Positions 9,588 to 20,319 of a stretch of 64,000 nt of DNA are shown here, in pieces. Location of the stretch: the NCBI RefSeq assembly GCF_009498215.1, contig NZ_CP043498.1:1364001-1428000 (forward strand). Reading direction: 5' to 3'. The notes below the pieces were generated by a model. The model did no database searches, had not been told where the DNA came from, and saw only the letters and a list, made by a program, of their open reading frames with translations. Position 1 is the first letter of the stretch. Every line of letters starts with the position of its first letter. The stretch comes from Rhizobium grahamii. Lineage in GTDB: Bacteria; Pseudomonadota; Alphaproteobacteria; Rhizobiales; Rhizobiaceae. Made by a program: the position numbers and the translations under genes.

Positions 9588-10286
9588 TTACCTGTTTGCC
9601 TGCAGCGTGCGCGCACCCGCCGGACCGGCAATAATTGCGAGCGTGGCCATATTGAGAAAGAGTCCGTGTTCAACCACACCTGGGATTGCATTCAGCTCGT
9701 TTGAAAGCGCCTCTGCATCAGGAATGCGGCCAAAAGATGCATCGACGATATAGTGGCCACCGTCGGTCATGAAGTTTCCGTCTTCCGATTTGCGCAGCGA
9801 AAGCGCTCCGGTAAGACCAAGCTTCGACGCCACCTTCTCGATCGCGATGCGCGTGGCGACGAGACCGAATTGATTGACTTCGATCGGCAGCGCGAATGCC
9901 CCGAGTGTCTGTACGAGCTTGCTCTCGTCAGCGATCACGATCATCCGCTCGGATGCCGCGGCGACGATTTTCTCGCGAAGCAAAGCACCGCCACCGCCCT
10001 TAATCAGACGCAGAGCGACGTCGAGTTCGTCGGCGCCGTCGATTGTCAGATCCAACTGCGGCAGTTCATCGAGAGACTTCAACGGCACGCCGAGCTCCAC
10101 GCACAGCCTTGCTGTCCGTTCCGATGTCGGAACACCCTCGACCTTGAAACCCTGTGCCACCTTCTCAGCAAGCAGGCGCACGAATTCCTCGGCGGTACTT
10201 CCCGTTCCTATGCCAAGCCGCATTCCCGACTCGACGTGAGCAAGTGCGGCCTCGGCGGCTTTAATTTTCATTTCGCGGGCATCCAT
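9588..10286 (-). CDS. rpiA: ribose-5-phosphate isomerase A
   Basis: Interconverts ribose 5-phosphate and ribulose 5-phosphate in the non-oxidative pentose phosphate pathway. The 232-residue length is normal for RpiA. Phosphate-binding GTGST is at 27-31, the catalytic TIDGADELD loop near 81-89, and [11 protein letters not shown] at 96-106. It is the first gene of a two-gene unit with the DUF2059 gene and is divergent from the phosphatase gene at 10484. Its pathway partner rpe is also in this window at 61.4 kb. Confidence 0.97.
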   Translation of the reverse strand: MDAREMKIKAAEAALAHVESGMRLGIGTGSTAEEFVRLLAEKVAQGFKVEGVPTSERTARLCVELGVPLKSLDELPQLDLTIDGADELDVALRLIKGGGGALLREKIVAAASERMIVIADESKLVQTLGAFALPIEVNQFGLVATRIAIEKVASKLGLTGALSLRKSEDGNFMTDGGHYIVDASFGRIPDAEALSNELNAIPGVVEHGLFLNMATLAIIAGPAGARTLQANR

Positions 10287-10483
10287 GCGCCGCTAACTCC
10301 AAATGTTACGTTGGATGAGCTGTTTACACGCCTCGTCCTGCAAACGAAAGCCAAATAACGCCACCACTTTTCGAAATCCGCCGGAGTTTTTGCTGTACCA
10401 AGTAAAGTAGCTGCAACGTTGCGTTTGCCGAGATCATCGCCTACGTCGGAATGAACACAACAGATAGCAAGCGGATCAAATCC

Positions 10484-11206
10484 ATGGCACCTGCACTGAT
10501 CGTTTTCGACCTCGACGGAACATTGCTCGATACACATGCCGACCTTGTCGAGAGCTTGAACCATACGATCGCGGCATTGAAGCTTGCTCCCGTGCGATAT
10601 GAAGACCTGACCCATCTCGTCGGGCATGGCGCCAAGGTGATGATAGAGCGAGCCTGCCGGCTTCAGGGGCATCCATTGACAGATGAAGAGCTGCCCGCGC
10701 TGCTTAACCGCTTCATCGCGCATTACACACAGAACATGCCGGGGAAGACGCACCCCTACCCCGGCCTCATCCGCTCGATGGAACACCTAAAAAGCAAGGG
10801 ATACCGTTTCGCTGTCTGCACAAACAAGCTCGAAGGTCTCGCCCGCACGCTTCTGGATCGCCTCCAATTGACCAGCCACTTCGATGCCATCACCGGCGGC
10901 GATACGTTCGCCATGCGCAAACCCGATGCCGGTCACTTGCTTGGAACGATCGAGCGCGCCGGCGGTGATCCGTCTCGCTGCGTGATGATCGGCGACAGCA
11001 TCAACGACATCCTTGTGGCCCGCAATGCCGGGATACCATCGATCGCGGTGCCTTTCGGCTATTCCGACGTGCCAGTGGCAACGCTTGAGCCCACGACGAT
11101 CATCTCACACTTCGACGAACTCACATCGGATTTGATCGAAGAGCTGCTGCGATCCGCCAATTCGGCTTTTGCAAACGGCGTGGTGGCAAACACTCGTCAT
11201 AGTTAA
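10484..11206 (+). CDS. gph: phosphoglycolate phosphatase-like HAD hydrolase
   Basis: A HAD-superfamily phosphatase, probably removing phosphate from 2-phosphoglycolate. Motif I is VFDLDGTLLDTHADL at the N-terminus, motif II lies in FAVCTNK, the motif III Lys is in RKPDAGH, and motif IV is MIGDSINDI. The cap-1 insertion and length (240 residues) fit the Gph subfamily. The start at 10484 gives MAPALIVFDLDGT, like homologues; ATG 10451 adds 11 residues with no clear ribosome site. HAD phosphatase substrates are hard to predict, so the specific substrate is an inference. Confidence 0.8.
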   Translation: MAPALIVFDLDGTLLDTHADLVESLNHTIAALKLAPVRYEDLTHLVGHGAKVMIERACRLQGHPLTDEELPALLNRFIAHYTQNMPGKTHPYPGLIRSMEHLKSKGYRFAVCTNKLEGLARTLLDRLQLTSHFDAITGGDTFAMRKPDAGHLLGTIERAGGDPSRCVMIGDSINDILVARNAGIPSIAVPFGYSDVPVATLEPTTIISHFDELTSDLIEELLRSANSAFANGVVANTRHS

Positions 11207-11451
11207 GTTGCATACTACGATGAAATCTCCATTAGATTGCGGTTAATTGCTCCTTCCCCGCAATCCGTGTCCATAGGAAGGTTCCATCAAGTTCTATCAA
11301 ATCCAGGTCGCGCGTCCGTGATTTCATTTGAAAAATCGTGGGATGGCTGCGGCGATTTCCTTCACAATCCCGCCTTAATTGAGGCGCGAACTTGGTTTCG
11401 CCGAGGGTTGGAAGTCACGTTGTTTGCAACGATGGATTGAGGAGAAGCACG

Positions 11452-11816
11452 ATGCATATTCGATTTGCCGCAGCGGCTGCAATTCTTGCCCTTGGCCTGG
11501 CCGGAACCGCCTTCGCACAACCCAGTACTCGAACGATTATTCCAACGATAGTGACGGCTTTGCTCCCGTACAGGTTGCGCCATCGAAGCCTATTCACTAT
11601 GCAAAGCACAAGGCACCGGAATATTCGAACGACTACACGAACGACAGCGATGGCTTCGCTCCCGTTCGCATGTCTCCGTCTGTTGACAAGATGTCCACGG
11701 GCAGCATCAAGCCGCTTCCCGACTGCCCGTCCACCCCAACCGGCCGGGTTCACACGGCGGGCGGCGATAGCGGAGCATCCCATTCCGACGCCTGCCGCGA
11801 GGTCGGCGACAAGTAG
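11452..11816 (+). pseudogene. small secreted repeat protein, interrupted by a frameshift
   Basis: A GAGGAG site (11439-11444) precedes ATG 11452, which starts a clear signal peptide (RFAAAAAILALGLAGTAFAQ). The continuation is in another frame: YSNDYSNDSDGFAPVQVAPS, then 32 codons later YSNDYTNDSDGFAPVRMSPS, ending with a Cys-containing tail. The shift falls at about 11515-11526; adding one C to the CCC run at 11521-11523 joins the frames. The mature protein would be about 95 residues with two near-identical Asn/Asp-rich repeats. I do not recognise the family. The broken frame may be a sequencing error. Confidence 0.6.
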
Positions 11817-11833
11817 GTCTTTGCTCGGGGATT

Positions 11834-11858
11834 ATGAGGGCAGGAACCCTGCCCTCAT
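11834..11858. terminator. perfect hairpin between convergent genes (possible terminator)
   Basis: ATGAGGGCAGG (11834-11844) and CCTGCCCTCAT (11848-11858) form a perfect 11-bp stem with loop AAC. It sits between the small secreted protein gene and lipB, which converge here. No strong T-run follows on either strand, so it may act with Rho or as an RNA-stabilising hairpin. Confidence 0.55.
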
Positions 11859-11873
11859 CTATGCCACTTCAGT

Positions 11874-12596
11874 TTATGGACGACAGATGTCGGTCGTGGT
11901 CGCACCGAATACCGATTCGAACGCAGCGCGAAGCCGCGTGTCGACATCGGTCATCATGACCGGAAGACCGAGATCCACCAGGCTCGTCACGCCATAGGCA
12001 GATATCCCGCACGGTACGATTCCACCGAAATGATCGAGATCGGGCTCGACGTTCAGGGACAATCCGTGGAACGTCACCCACTTTCGCAGACGGATGCCGA
12101 GTGCCGCGATCTTGTCCTCGGTCATTGATCCGTCGGGCAACACAGGCTTGTCCGGGCGCCTGACCCAAACGCCGACGCGATCCTCCCGCCGCTCGCCCCG
12201 AACATTCATCGAATCGAGCGTGCGAATGATGACCTCTTCTAGTGCCGCAACGAACGCCCGCACGTCCTGGCGGCGGCGCTTTAGGTCCAGCATGACATAG
12301 GCGACGCGCTGGCCGGGGCCATGATAGGTGTATTCGCCGCCGCGCCCGGTCTGATGAACGGGAAACCGGTCGGGCTGCACCAGATCCCTCGCATCGGCGC
12401 TGGTTCCGGCCGTATAGAGAGGCGGATGCTCGAGCAGCCAGACAAGTTCATCGCCACCCTCGGAAATCGCTGCGACCTCCCGCTCCATGATATCCACAGC
12501 CTCTTCGTAAGGCACCAGCCCATCGGAAATGCGCCAGCGCACCGGGGGCGAACCGGCGGTGGGAAACATGGAAAAGTCGAGATCTGTGCGTAACAT
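11874..12596 (-). CDS. lipB: lipoyl(octanoyl) transferase
   Basis: Moves octanoyl groups from acyl carrier protein to lipoyl domains, including GcvH, which is also encoded in this window. In this 240-residue protein the family landmarks are [27 protein letters not shown], the catalytic Lys in [10 protein letters not shown], and the catalytic Cys in [14 protein letters not shown] 12596 is preferred because AAGGA lies 7 bases upstream; ATG 12602 and a longer frame to 12638 are possible but less likely. It is divergent from the tRNA-Leu gene. Confidence 0.95.
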   Translation of the reverse strand: MLRTDLDFSMFPTAGSPPVRWRISDGLVPYEEAVDIMEREVAAISEGGDELVWLLEHPPLYTAGTSADARDLVQPDRFPVHQTGRGGEYTYHGPGQRVAYVMLDLKRRRQDVRAFVAALEEVIIRTLDSMNVRGERREDRVGVWVRRPDKPVLPDGSMTEDKIAALGIRLRKWVTFHGLSLNVEPDLDHFGGIVPCGISAYGVTSLVDLGLPVMMTDVDTRLRAAFESVFGATTTDICRP

Positions 12597-12781
12597 AGCC
12601 ATTCCTTGCCACCCGGCCCGGACATTCCCGGCGGGCACGTATGGCTGTCTATATGGCTCTGTTTCGGCTTCGATTCAAACACTGTCACCGTGTTTGAAAA
12701 AATCTGTCACATGGCCCTTGTGTCCCGAAAAACCTTTTGCTACATGCTGCGTCGCCGGCACAAACCGGCACCTACCACGAT

Positions 12782-12866
12782 GCGGTCGTGGCGGAATTGG
12801 TAGACGCGCAGCGTTGAGGTCGCTGTGGGGCAACCCGTGGAAGTTCGAGTCTTCTCGACCGCACCA
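12782..12866 (+). tRNA. tRNA-Leu (anticodon GAG)
   Basis: An 85-nt cloverleaf: acceptor arms GCGGTCG and CGACCGC with discriminator A and encoded CCA; D-arm GCGGAATTGGTAGACGCGC; anticodon stem CAGCG/CGCTG with loop TTGAGGT (anticodon GAG at 12816-12818); a long class II variable arm; and T-arm GTTCGAGTC. The large variable arm and the A-rich D loop are as expected for leucine. Confidence 0.95.
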
Positions 12867-12930
12867 TCTCTTCTTGAGAGAGATATTTATCATTGACGGC
12901 TGAACCTCAGCCAATGAAGAAATCTCTCGC

Positions 12931-13857
12931 ATGAACGATCCTTCCGATCATCATAATCCCTTGCAGGGCATGGCCCTGATGGCCGGCGCCATGCTTGTGC
13001 TGCCGGCGATGGATGCGATCGCGAAATACATGGCGACCTTCGAGGCCATGTCTCCCGGTCAGGTCACATTCTACCGATTCTTTTTTCAGCTGCTCTGCAC
13101 CCTGCCGATTCTCTTTTTGATGTTCGGCTGGGGCGCGCTGTCGGCGAAGCGTCCCTGGATGAATTTGCTTCGCGGCGCATTGCACGGCGCGGCAAGCCTG
13201 CTTTTTTTCGCTGCAGTGAAGTACATGCCGCTGGCAGATGTCTTTGCGATCTATTTCGTGGAGCCGTTCATGCTTGCTGGCCTGTCGGCACTCTTCCTTG
13301 GCGATAAGGTCGGTTGGCGGCGCTGGACGGCCATCGTCGTCGGTTTCGGTGGAGCGATGATCGTGATCCAGCCGAGCTACGAGGTGTTCGGCCTGAAGGC
13401 GTTGCTCCCGGTTTGCTGCGCATTTCTGTTCGCACTGTATCTTTTTATGAATCGCGCAATCGGGACAGCCGATTCGCCGCTGACGATGCAGACCATGGCG
13501 GGCATAGGCGGCACCTTGTTCATGTCGGTTGCGCTTGCCATTGGAGGCGGGCTGGGCGTGCCTGACTTCGAACTCTCCCTGCCGTCGTCGGTGCTTGGGC
13601 TGGTTCTACTGCTGATTCTCGGATCGCTCTCCGGTTATGTCCACATGATCGTGGTCAAAGCCTTCCGAATGGCCCCGCTTTCGCTGCTCGCACCGTTTCA
13701 ATATTTCGAAATCATCTCGGCCACGGTGCTCGGCTACGCGCTTTTCGGAGACTTTCCGAATTTCTCGAAGTGGATCGGCATCTTGATCATCGTCGCCTCG
13801 GGCCTGTTCATAATCTGGCGCGAACGCGTTCAGGCGAGGTCGCTAAAAGCGTCGTAA
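12931..13857 (+). CDS. EamA/DMT-family transporter
   Basis: A 308-residue integral membrane protein with about ten hydrophobic segments arranged as two EamA repeats. The first ends around FLGDKVGWRRW, and the second ends with ALFGDFPNFSKWIGILIIVA. The repeat-end G-D motifs and duplicated layout are typical of drug/metabolite exporters. The substrate cannot be predicted. It starts 64 bases after tRNA-Leu on the same strand and may be read from the same promoter. Confidence 0.85.
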   Translation: MNDPSDHHNPLQGMALMAGAMLVLPAMDAIAKYMATFEAMSPGQVTFYRFFFQLLCTLPILFLMFGWGALSAKRPWMNLLRGALHGAASLLFFAAVKYMPLADVFAIYFVEPFMLAGLSALFLGDKVGWRRWTAIVVGFGGAMIVIQPSYEVFGLKALLPVCCAFLFALYLFMNRAIGTADSPLTMQTMAGIGGTLFMSVALAIGGGLGVPDFELSLPSSVLGLVLLLILGSLSGYVHMIVVKAFRMAPLSLLAPFQYFEIISATVLGYALFGDFPNFSKWIGILIIVASGLFIIWRERVQARSLKAS

Positions 13858-13954
13858 ACCGTCGAAGGTTTCGTTAACCGCACCCGTTGAGGGAACGTCA
13901 ATTCGCTGGCTGTAAGCATCGTCTTGGCTTCATGATGAAGCTTGGAGATAAAAG

Positions 13955-14650
13955 ATGAGCGAATTTCGACTCGCTTTTCCGGCATGTGTAATCGCCGGGA
14001 AGCATCGGCTGACTGTCGATGACATCAGCCTATTGCGCAAACATAGTTTTCCGGAGGGAATCCGGACCCCTGACGACGTCGTCGTCATGCTGGCGCTGAA
14101 CAACTCGTGCCCCGAAAAATGCCCGGAGTGGAACACCTTCTTCGTCGAGCAACTGGCGGCATTCATCGTCAATTACAGCTATCCGCAAGGCAGCCTCGAT
14201 GAGATCAACGTCGCATGGCTGATGCGCATGGTCGCAACCGACGGCGTCGTCAACTCGCCCCTGGAACTGGAACTGGTCCAGCATGTTATCGACATCGCGA
14301 ACTATGTTCCTGATGAGCTTCGCGCTTTCGCCCTCGATCAGCTCCGCTTGGCGATCGACAGAAAGATCGGCGGCTACAGCCTCGTGCGGGCGGTAGAACG
14401 TCGCGGCATTTCGCGTCAGGACATCGATTATGTCATGCGCGTGCTGCGCGGCGTGTCCGATGGGGGCAGCATCAACGTCCAGCCGATGACGTGGAATGTT
14501 CTGATGCGAATCGGCGAGGCCACCCTGCCCGCTTCCAACCACCCGCGTTGGGACGACATCATGGCTGGTCTTCGTCTGGTCGAGTATGCAGAACCGCAGC
14601 GTCGCAGCCGCTGGCTGCGCATCGTCGACGACAGCGTCGCCGTCGCCTGA
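13955..14650 (+). CDS. hypothetical cytosolic protein
   Basis: A 231-residue protein that I do not recognise. It has no signal peptide or membrane helix. The N-terminal part contains three cysteines close together (NNSCPEKCPEW) and a mixed helical body with many D/E/R residues. A GGAG site 9 bases before ATG 13955 supports the start. It lies 90 bases upstream of pccA on the same strand, so co-transcription is possible, but nothing links it to propionate metabolism directly. Confidence 0.55.
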   Translation: MSEFRLAFPACVIAGKHRLTVDDISLLRKHSFPEGIRTPDDVVVMLALNNSCPEKCPEWNTFFVEQLAAFIVNYSYPQGSLDEINVAWLMRMVATDGVVNSPLELELVQHVIDIANYVPDELRAFALDQLRLAIDRKIGGYSLVRAVERRGISRQDIDYVMRVLRGVSDGGSINVQPMTWNVLMRIGEATLPASNHPRWDDIMAGLRLVEYAEPQRRSRWLRIVDDSVAVA

Positions 14651-14739
14651 GCCCCTGCCAATGAAGACTTCGCATGTGATTGTGCCTCCCGAACTTTATG
14701 CGTAAGACTTCGGGTACGCATCTCACGGGTGGAGTCTTC

Positions 14740-16749
14740 ATGTTCAACAAGATCCTGATCGCGAATCGCGGCGAAATCGCTTGTCGCGTCATCAAAACTG
14801 CGCGCCGGATGGGCATCGCGACTGTCGCGGTCTATTCCGACGCCGATCGGGATGCCTTGCATGTCGAAATGGCTGACGAAGCTGTCCACATAGGCGCAGC
14901 GCCGGCCTCCGAAAGCTATCTTGTCGCGGACAGGATCATCGCGGCTTGCAAATTGACGGGCGCCGAAGCCGTCCACCCCGGCTACGGCTTCCTGTCCGAG
15001 CGCGCATCGTTCTGTGAAGCCCTCGAGAAGGAGGGTATTGTCTTCATCGGTCCGAAACCGCGCGCGATCGAGGCAATGGGCGACAAAATCGAATCGAAGA
15101 AGTTTGCAAATGCTGCGAAGGTTTCGACCGTTCCTGGCCACCTCGGCGTCATCGAAGACGCTGACCACGCCGAACGCATTGCCGGCGAAATAGGCTATCC
15201 CGTGATGATCAAGGCATCGGCGGGCGGCGGCGGCAAGGGCATGCGCATTGCATGGAACCAGGCCGATATCAGCGACGGTTTTGACCGCGCCCGGTCCGAA
15301 GCCAGGAGTTCGTTTGGTGACGACCGGGTCTTCATCGAAAAGTACATCGTCGAGCCTCGCCATATCGAAATCCAGATCCTCGCGGACGCTCATGGAAATG
15401 TCGTCTATCTCGGAGAGCGCGAATGCTCGATCCAGCGCCGGAACCAGAAGGTGGTCGAGGAGGCTCCTTCACCGTTCCTCGGCGAAGCGACCCGCAAGGC
15501 CATGGGCGAACAGTCGGTCGCACTCGCCAAGGCGGTGGACTATCGGAGCGCCGGGACGGTGGAGTTCATCGTCGACCGGGACCGCAATTTCTACTTCCTC
15601 GAAATGAACACCCGCCTGCAGGTCGAGCATCCGGTGACCGAACTCATCACGGGTATCGATCTGGTCGAGCAGATGATTCGGGTCGCTGCCGGTGAACCGC
15701 TGGCACTCACGCAGGACGATATCCGCCTGAACGGCTGGGCGGTCGAAAGCCGTCTCTACGCGGAAGATCCCTATAGAAACTTCCTCCCGTCGATCGGCCG
15801 TCTTACGCGTTATCGCCCGCCGGCCGAAGGCAAGGCTGGAAACGCGATCGTGCGAAACGATACCGGCGTGTTCGAGGGCGCCGAGATCTCGATGTATTAC
15901 GACCCGATGATCGCCAAGCTCTGCACCTGGGCCCCCACCCGCCTGGAAGCGATCGAGGCGATGGGCCAGGCCCTCGACGGCTTCGTTGTCGATGGCATCG
16001 AACACAACGTGCCCTTCCTCGCCTCGCTGATGAAGCATTCGCGGTGGCGGGAGGGACGGCTTTCGACGGGTTTCATCGCCGAGGAGTATCCAGACGGTTT
16101 CGCGCCGATGACGCCGGATGGCGTCCAGCAGGCGGTCTTGGCAGCCGTTGCGCTGTCGGCCGCCCTGATAGATGCGAACAGACGTGACTACTTCAAGGAT
16201 CGACTGCGTCAGTCGTCAGGCGCGATCAGCGAAAACTGGGTCGTCAAGCTGGACGACGAGTACATCGCCGCGCGACTGCTTGAAGGCATCCCGACGGTTC
16301 CCTTCGAAATGGATATCGCGATCGGCGACGAGATCTTGAATGTCGTCACCGACTGGAGACCCGGTGAGCCCGTTTGGAGCGGACGCGTCGGCAATCTCAG
16401 GGTGACCGCACAATTGCGGCCGCTGCTCAACGGTCAACGGATCGACTGGCAGGGGTTCTCGGTAAAATCGAAGGTCCTCACGCCGCGTCACGCGGAACTG
16501 GATCGTTTGATGCCGGTGAAACTGCCTCCGGACACGTCGAAACTGTTGCTTTGCCCCATGCCGGGACTGGTGGTCTCCATTGCGGTCGCTGAAGGCCAGG
16601 AGGTCAAGGCCGGTGAAACCCTCGCTGTCGTCGAGGCAATGAAGATGGAGAATGTGTTGCGGGCCGAGCGCGACCTCGTTGTCGGCAAGATCAACGCAAA
16701 GCCCGGCGAAAGCCTGGCGGTCGATGCCGTCATCATGGAATTTGCCTGA
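14740..16749 (+). CDS. pccA: propionyl-CoA carboxylase, biotin-containing alpha subunit
   Basis: The biotin carboxylase plus biotin-carrier subunit, which with PccB makes methylmalonyl-CoA from propionyl-CoA. In this 669-residue protein the N-terminal biotin-carboxylase signature is KILIANRGEIACRV; the ATP-grasp part has KASAGGGGKGMR and EMNTRLQVEHPVTE; a linking BT-like region follows; and the biotin-accepting Lys is about residue 635 in EAMKMEN. The start at 14740 follows GGAG and matches family N-termini; the frame from 14680 is too long. The beta subunit is encoded about 5 kb downstream on the other strand, so the two are not in one operon. Confidence 0.92.
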   Translation: MFNKILIANRGEIACRVIKTARRMGIATVAVYSDADRDALHVEMADEAVHIGAAPASESYLVADRIIAACKLTGAEAVHPGYGFLSERASFCEALEKEGIVFIGPKPRAIEAMGDKIESKKFANAAKVSTVPGHLGVIEDADHAERIAGEIGYPVMIKASAGGGGKGMRIAWNQADISDGFDRARSEARSSFGDDRVFIEKYIVEPRHIEIQILADAHGNVVYLGERECSIQRRNQKVVEEAPSPFLGEATRKAMGEQSVALAKAVDYRSAGTVEFIVDRDRNFYFLEMNTRLQVEHPVTELITGIDLVEQMIRVAAGEPLALTQDDIRLNGWAVESRLYAEDPYRNFLPSIGRLTRYRPPAEGKAGNAIVRNDTGVFEGAEISMYYDPMIAKLCTWAPTRLEAIEAMGQALDGFVVDGIEHNVPFLASLMKHSRWREGRLSTGFIAEEYPDGFAPMTPDGVQQAVLAAVALSAALIDANRRDYFKDRLRQSSGAISENWVVKLDDEYIAARLLEGIPTVPFEMDIAIGDEILNVVTDWRPGEPVWSGRVGNLRVTAQLRPLLNGQRIDWQGFSVKSKVLTPRHAELDRLMPVKLPPDTSKLLLCPMPGLVVSIAVAEGQEVKAGETLAVVEAMKMENVLRAERDLVVGKINAKPGESLAVDAVIMEFA

Positions 16750-16849
16750 ACCATTCTGGCACATGGATGCGTGCCGACGCGGATCAATTTCGTTAAGGCG
16801 TCGGCTCTAGAATATGCCCATTCGGCAATGGCCCGAATGGAGTATGTGA

Positions 16850-18118
16850 ATGACCGTGGTGCAATCGGCGATCTTGCTGCTGACCATCAACCTCGGGCTG
16901 CTCGCCTTGTTGATGCGCCTGCCGCTCGGGCAACGGACCTTGTCTATCCGGCGCACCTTTAATTGTACCCGCGAGAAACTGTGGAGCGCGATCAACCCGA
17001 CCGGCGACGCAGCCGACTGGCATCACTCCGTCCTGTCAAGCAAACCCGTCAGACTGCGCGGTAACCTCGTCGAGCAGACCTATAAGCATCTCGACCGTCA
17101 TGGAGCGCCGCTGCGCCGGCTTCTTGCGGTCGAGCCACTAGACACGGCCAACGCAAACGCAGTCGGATACAGATCGTCCGTCGTGGACGACAGCACGCTC
17201 GATCCCTCTTTCTGGAAGAATTTTCAGGAGAGCAGGATTGTCCGGGAGACCGCGAACGGCGTCACGATCGAGATTACCCAGACGGATCGCTATCGAGGCT
17301 TGGCATTCCTCATCGTCAGATACTTTGCCTTACGGCGGGAAATGCGCGCCTTGGAAGGCTGGTTGAAAACCGGCCAGTCCGTTCCCCAAGGGTATTTCGA
17401 GCATCCGCTTGTCCAGGTGTTGCTGGCGATCGTCTCGACGTTGCTGCTCTGGCCGTTTCTCGGCCTGACCATACAGGGCCTGATGATTTCAACCTTCCTG
17501 ACGCTGGTCATCGTCCTGCATGAGCTTGGCCACATGGCAGCCTATCGGATGTTCGGCCACCCCTCGGTCCGGATGATCTTCATCCCCCTGCTGGGTGGTG
17601 TAGCGATCGGCGGCAGGCCTTACCGCTCGCTTTTTGAAGTCGGAACATGCGCGTTGATGGGCGCTGGCATGTCGGCTTTTCTGGTGCCGCCACTTTGCCT
17701 CGCGGAACAACTGGCCGAGCAAGGCATTTTGCCGACGAGCGCGGTTAAGCCAGCCCTCGTCTTTCTTCTGATCCTCGGGGCATTCAATCTTCTGAACCTG
17801 CTGCCGATGCATCGCTTTGACGGCGGACAGGTCCTGCGACAAATCTTCCGTTCGCGGTCATCGCAGATCGCGGCGAGCTTCTTTGTGACGCTCTGCATCC
17901 TGTGCATTGGCTTTGCCATTGGCCTTCCGGCCCGGATGCTGACGATAGGCCTGCTGGTCTTCACTATTGTCAGTCTGATCGGTGCGCGCTCGGTCAAGCC
18001 GCGTCATCAGCTCGACGAAATGAGCGATGGAGAGCGGATGATGGTCGCCTTCGGCCTCTATTCGGCGATCGCGATGCACGGCTATGCCATCGTCTTCGCA
18101 GTGAAAAATCTATTCTGA
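16850..18118 (+). CDS. site-2-protease-like M50 metallopeptidase with N-terminal SRPBCC-like domain
   Basis: A 422-residue membrane protein. Residues 1-22 are a membrane segment. About 33-175 reads like an SRPBCC/START-type ligand-binding domain (RRTFNCTREKLWSAI at its beginning, amphipathic helix REMRALEGWLKTG at its end). The C-terminal half is an intramembrane protease core: zinc-binding HELGH at 224-228 within a helix, and the second site LLPMHRFDGGQ with Asp at about 324. The domain order is unusual. Its substrate is unknown; it could release a regulator from the membrane in response to a lipid-like ligand. GGAG 7 bases upstream supports ATG 16850. Confidence 0.75.
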   Translation: MTVVQSAILLLTINLGLLALLMRLPLGQRTLSIRRTFNCTREKLWSAINPTGDAADWHHSVLSSKPVRLRGNLVEQTYKHLDRHGAPLRRLLAVEPLDTANANAVGYRSSVVDDSTLDPSFWKNFQESRIVRETANGVTIEITQTDRYRGLAFLIVRYFALRREMRALEGWLKTGQSVPQGYFEHPLVQVLLAIVSTLLLWPFLGLTIQGLMISTFLTLVIVLHELGHMAAYRMFGHPSVRMIFIPLLGGVAIGGRPYRSLFEVGTCALMGAGMSAFLVPPLCLAEQLAEQGILPTSAVKPALVFLLILGAFNLLNLLPMHRFDGGQVLRQIFRSRSSQIAASFFVTLCILCIGFAIGLPARMLTIGLLVFTIVSLIGARSVKPRHQLDEMSDGERMMVAFGLYSAIAMHGYAIVFAVKNLF

Positions 18119-18253
18119 CGCAGATTGCACAACAATCGCCGCAAGTTGCTATTTGAACAAGGAAATCTGCGTCTCGCGCAGGTTTTTCCTTGAGCCACCG
18201 ACATGCGGCGTGCAAGAGTCCGCGCGATCAAATCAGCATTGGAGAATTCGAAG

Positions 18254-19377
<1,124 letters not shown>

Positions 19378-19381
<4 letters not shown>

Positions 19382-19860
19382 CCACCCAGCCAAACTACAC
19401 GGTCGATGCGCGGAGGCTCGATGAGCTCTCCGCGGTCGAGCTGTATGCATTGTTGAAGATGCGCGTCGACGTCTTCGTCGTCGAGCAGAACTGCCCCTAT
19501 CCCGAGCTCGACGGCAAGGACGGTGACGCCCTGCATCTCCGGTTGATGGCTGGAGATGAGCTTCTGGCGGCCGCGCGTCTGTTCGAGCCACATGGAGACA
19601 AGGGTGTTGCCAAGATCGGACGTGTCGTCGTTTCGCCTGCGCAGCGAGGCCAGAGGCTTGGCCAGGCCGTGATGGCGGAAGCCGTCAGCGCTTGCGAGCG
19701 TCTCTTTCCGAAGAGTGACATCGCGCTATCCGCACAGAGCCATTTGCGCAGGTTCTACGAATCGTTCGGCTTCGTCGCCACGTCGGACGAATACCTCGAA
19801 GACGGGATTCCCCACATCGATATGCGCCGGTCGGCGAACTCCGACGGGACGGCATCATGA
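19378..19860 (+). CDS. GNAT-family N-acetyltransferase (ElaA-like)
   Basis: A 160-residue protein with the ElaA/GNAT fold. The N-terminal [20 protein letters not shown] is characteristic of ElaA-type members, the acetyl-CoA loop is [15 protein letters not shown], and the C-terminal part ends with [19 protein letters not shown]. It begins at TTG 19378, overlapping the adhC stop (TTGA), and its own stop overlaps the next ATG (ATGA), so translation is coupled on both sides. The substrate is unknown; the position suggests, but does not prove, a role in handling toxic small electrophiles. Confidence 0.85.
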
Positions 19861-20318
19861 TCTACGTGGACGCCGACGCATGCCCTGTGAAGCCGGAGAT
19901 ACTCAAGGTCGCCGAGCGCCACGGCATCGAAGTCACTTTGGTTGCCAACTCCGGCTTGCGCCCCTCGCGTGATCCGATGGTGCGCATCGTGATCGTCTCC
20001 GCTGCCTTCGACGCGGCCGACAACTGGATTGCCGAACATGCCGGCGCAGGCGACATCGTCGTGACCGCGGATGTGCCGCTCGCGGTTCGCTGCGTGGCGA
20101 CAGGCGCCTTCGTCACAGGCCCGACCGGCCGCGTCTTCGACGACACCAATATCGGCATGGCGAGCGCCATGCGTGATCTCGGCGCGCATCTGCGCGAGAC
20201 CGGCGAAAGCAAGGGCTACAACGCCGCATTCAGCCCACGGGATCGCTCTCAGTTTCTCGAGACATTCGACCGCCTGTGCCGCCGCGCCAAAGCCGTCACG
20301 CCACCATCAGGAGAATAG
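19857..20318 (+). CDS. YaiI/YqxD family (DUF188) protein
   Basis: A 153-residue protein whose N-terminus [15 protein letters not shown] is the DUF188 (YaiI/YqxD) signature. Acidic residues (DADACP, VTADVPLA) are arranged as in PIN-like nuclease folds, which is the basis for a suspected RNA-processing function in this uncharacterised family. It is the third coupled gene of the adhC set, starting in the stop of the GNAT gene and ending one base before the fghA start. Confidence 0.88.
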   Translation: MIYVDADACPVKPEILKVAERHGIEVTLVANSGLRPSRDPMVRIVIVSAAFDAADNWIAEHAGAGDIVVTADVPLAVRCVATGAFVTGPTGRVFDDTNIGMASAMRDLGAHLRETGESKGYNAAFSPRDRSQFLETFDRLCRRAKAVTPPSGE

Positions 20319-20319
20319 A

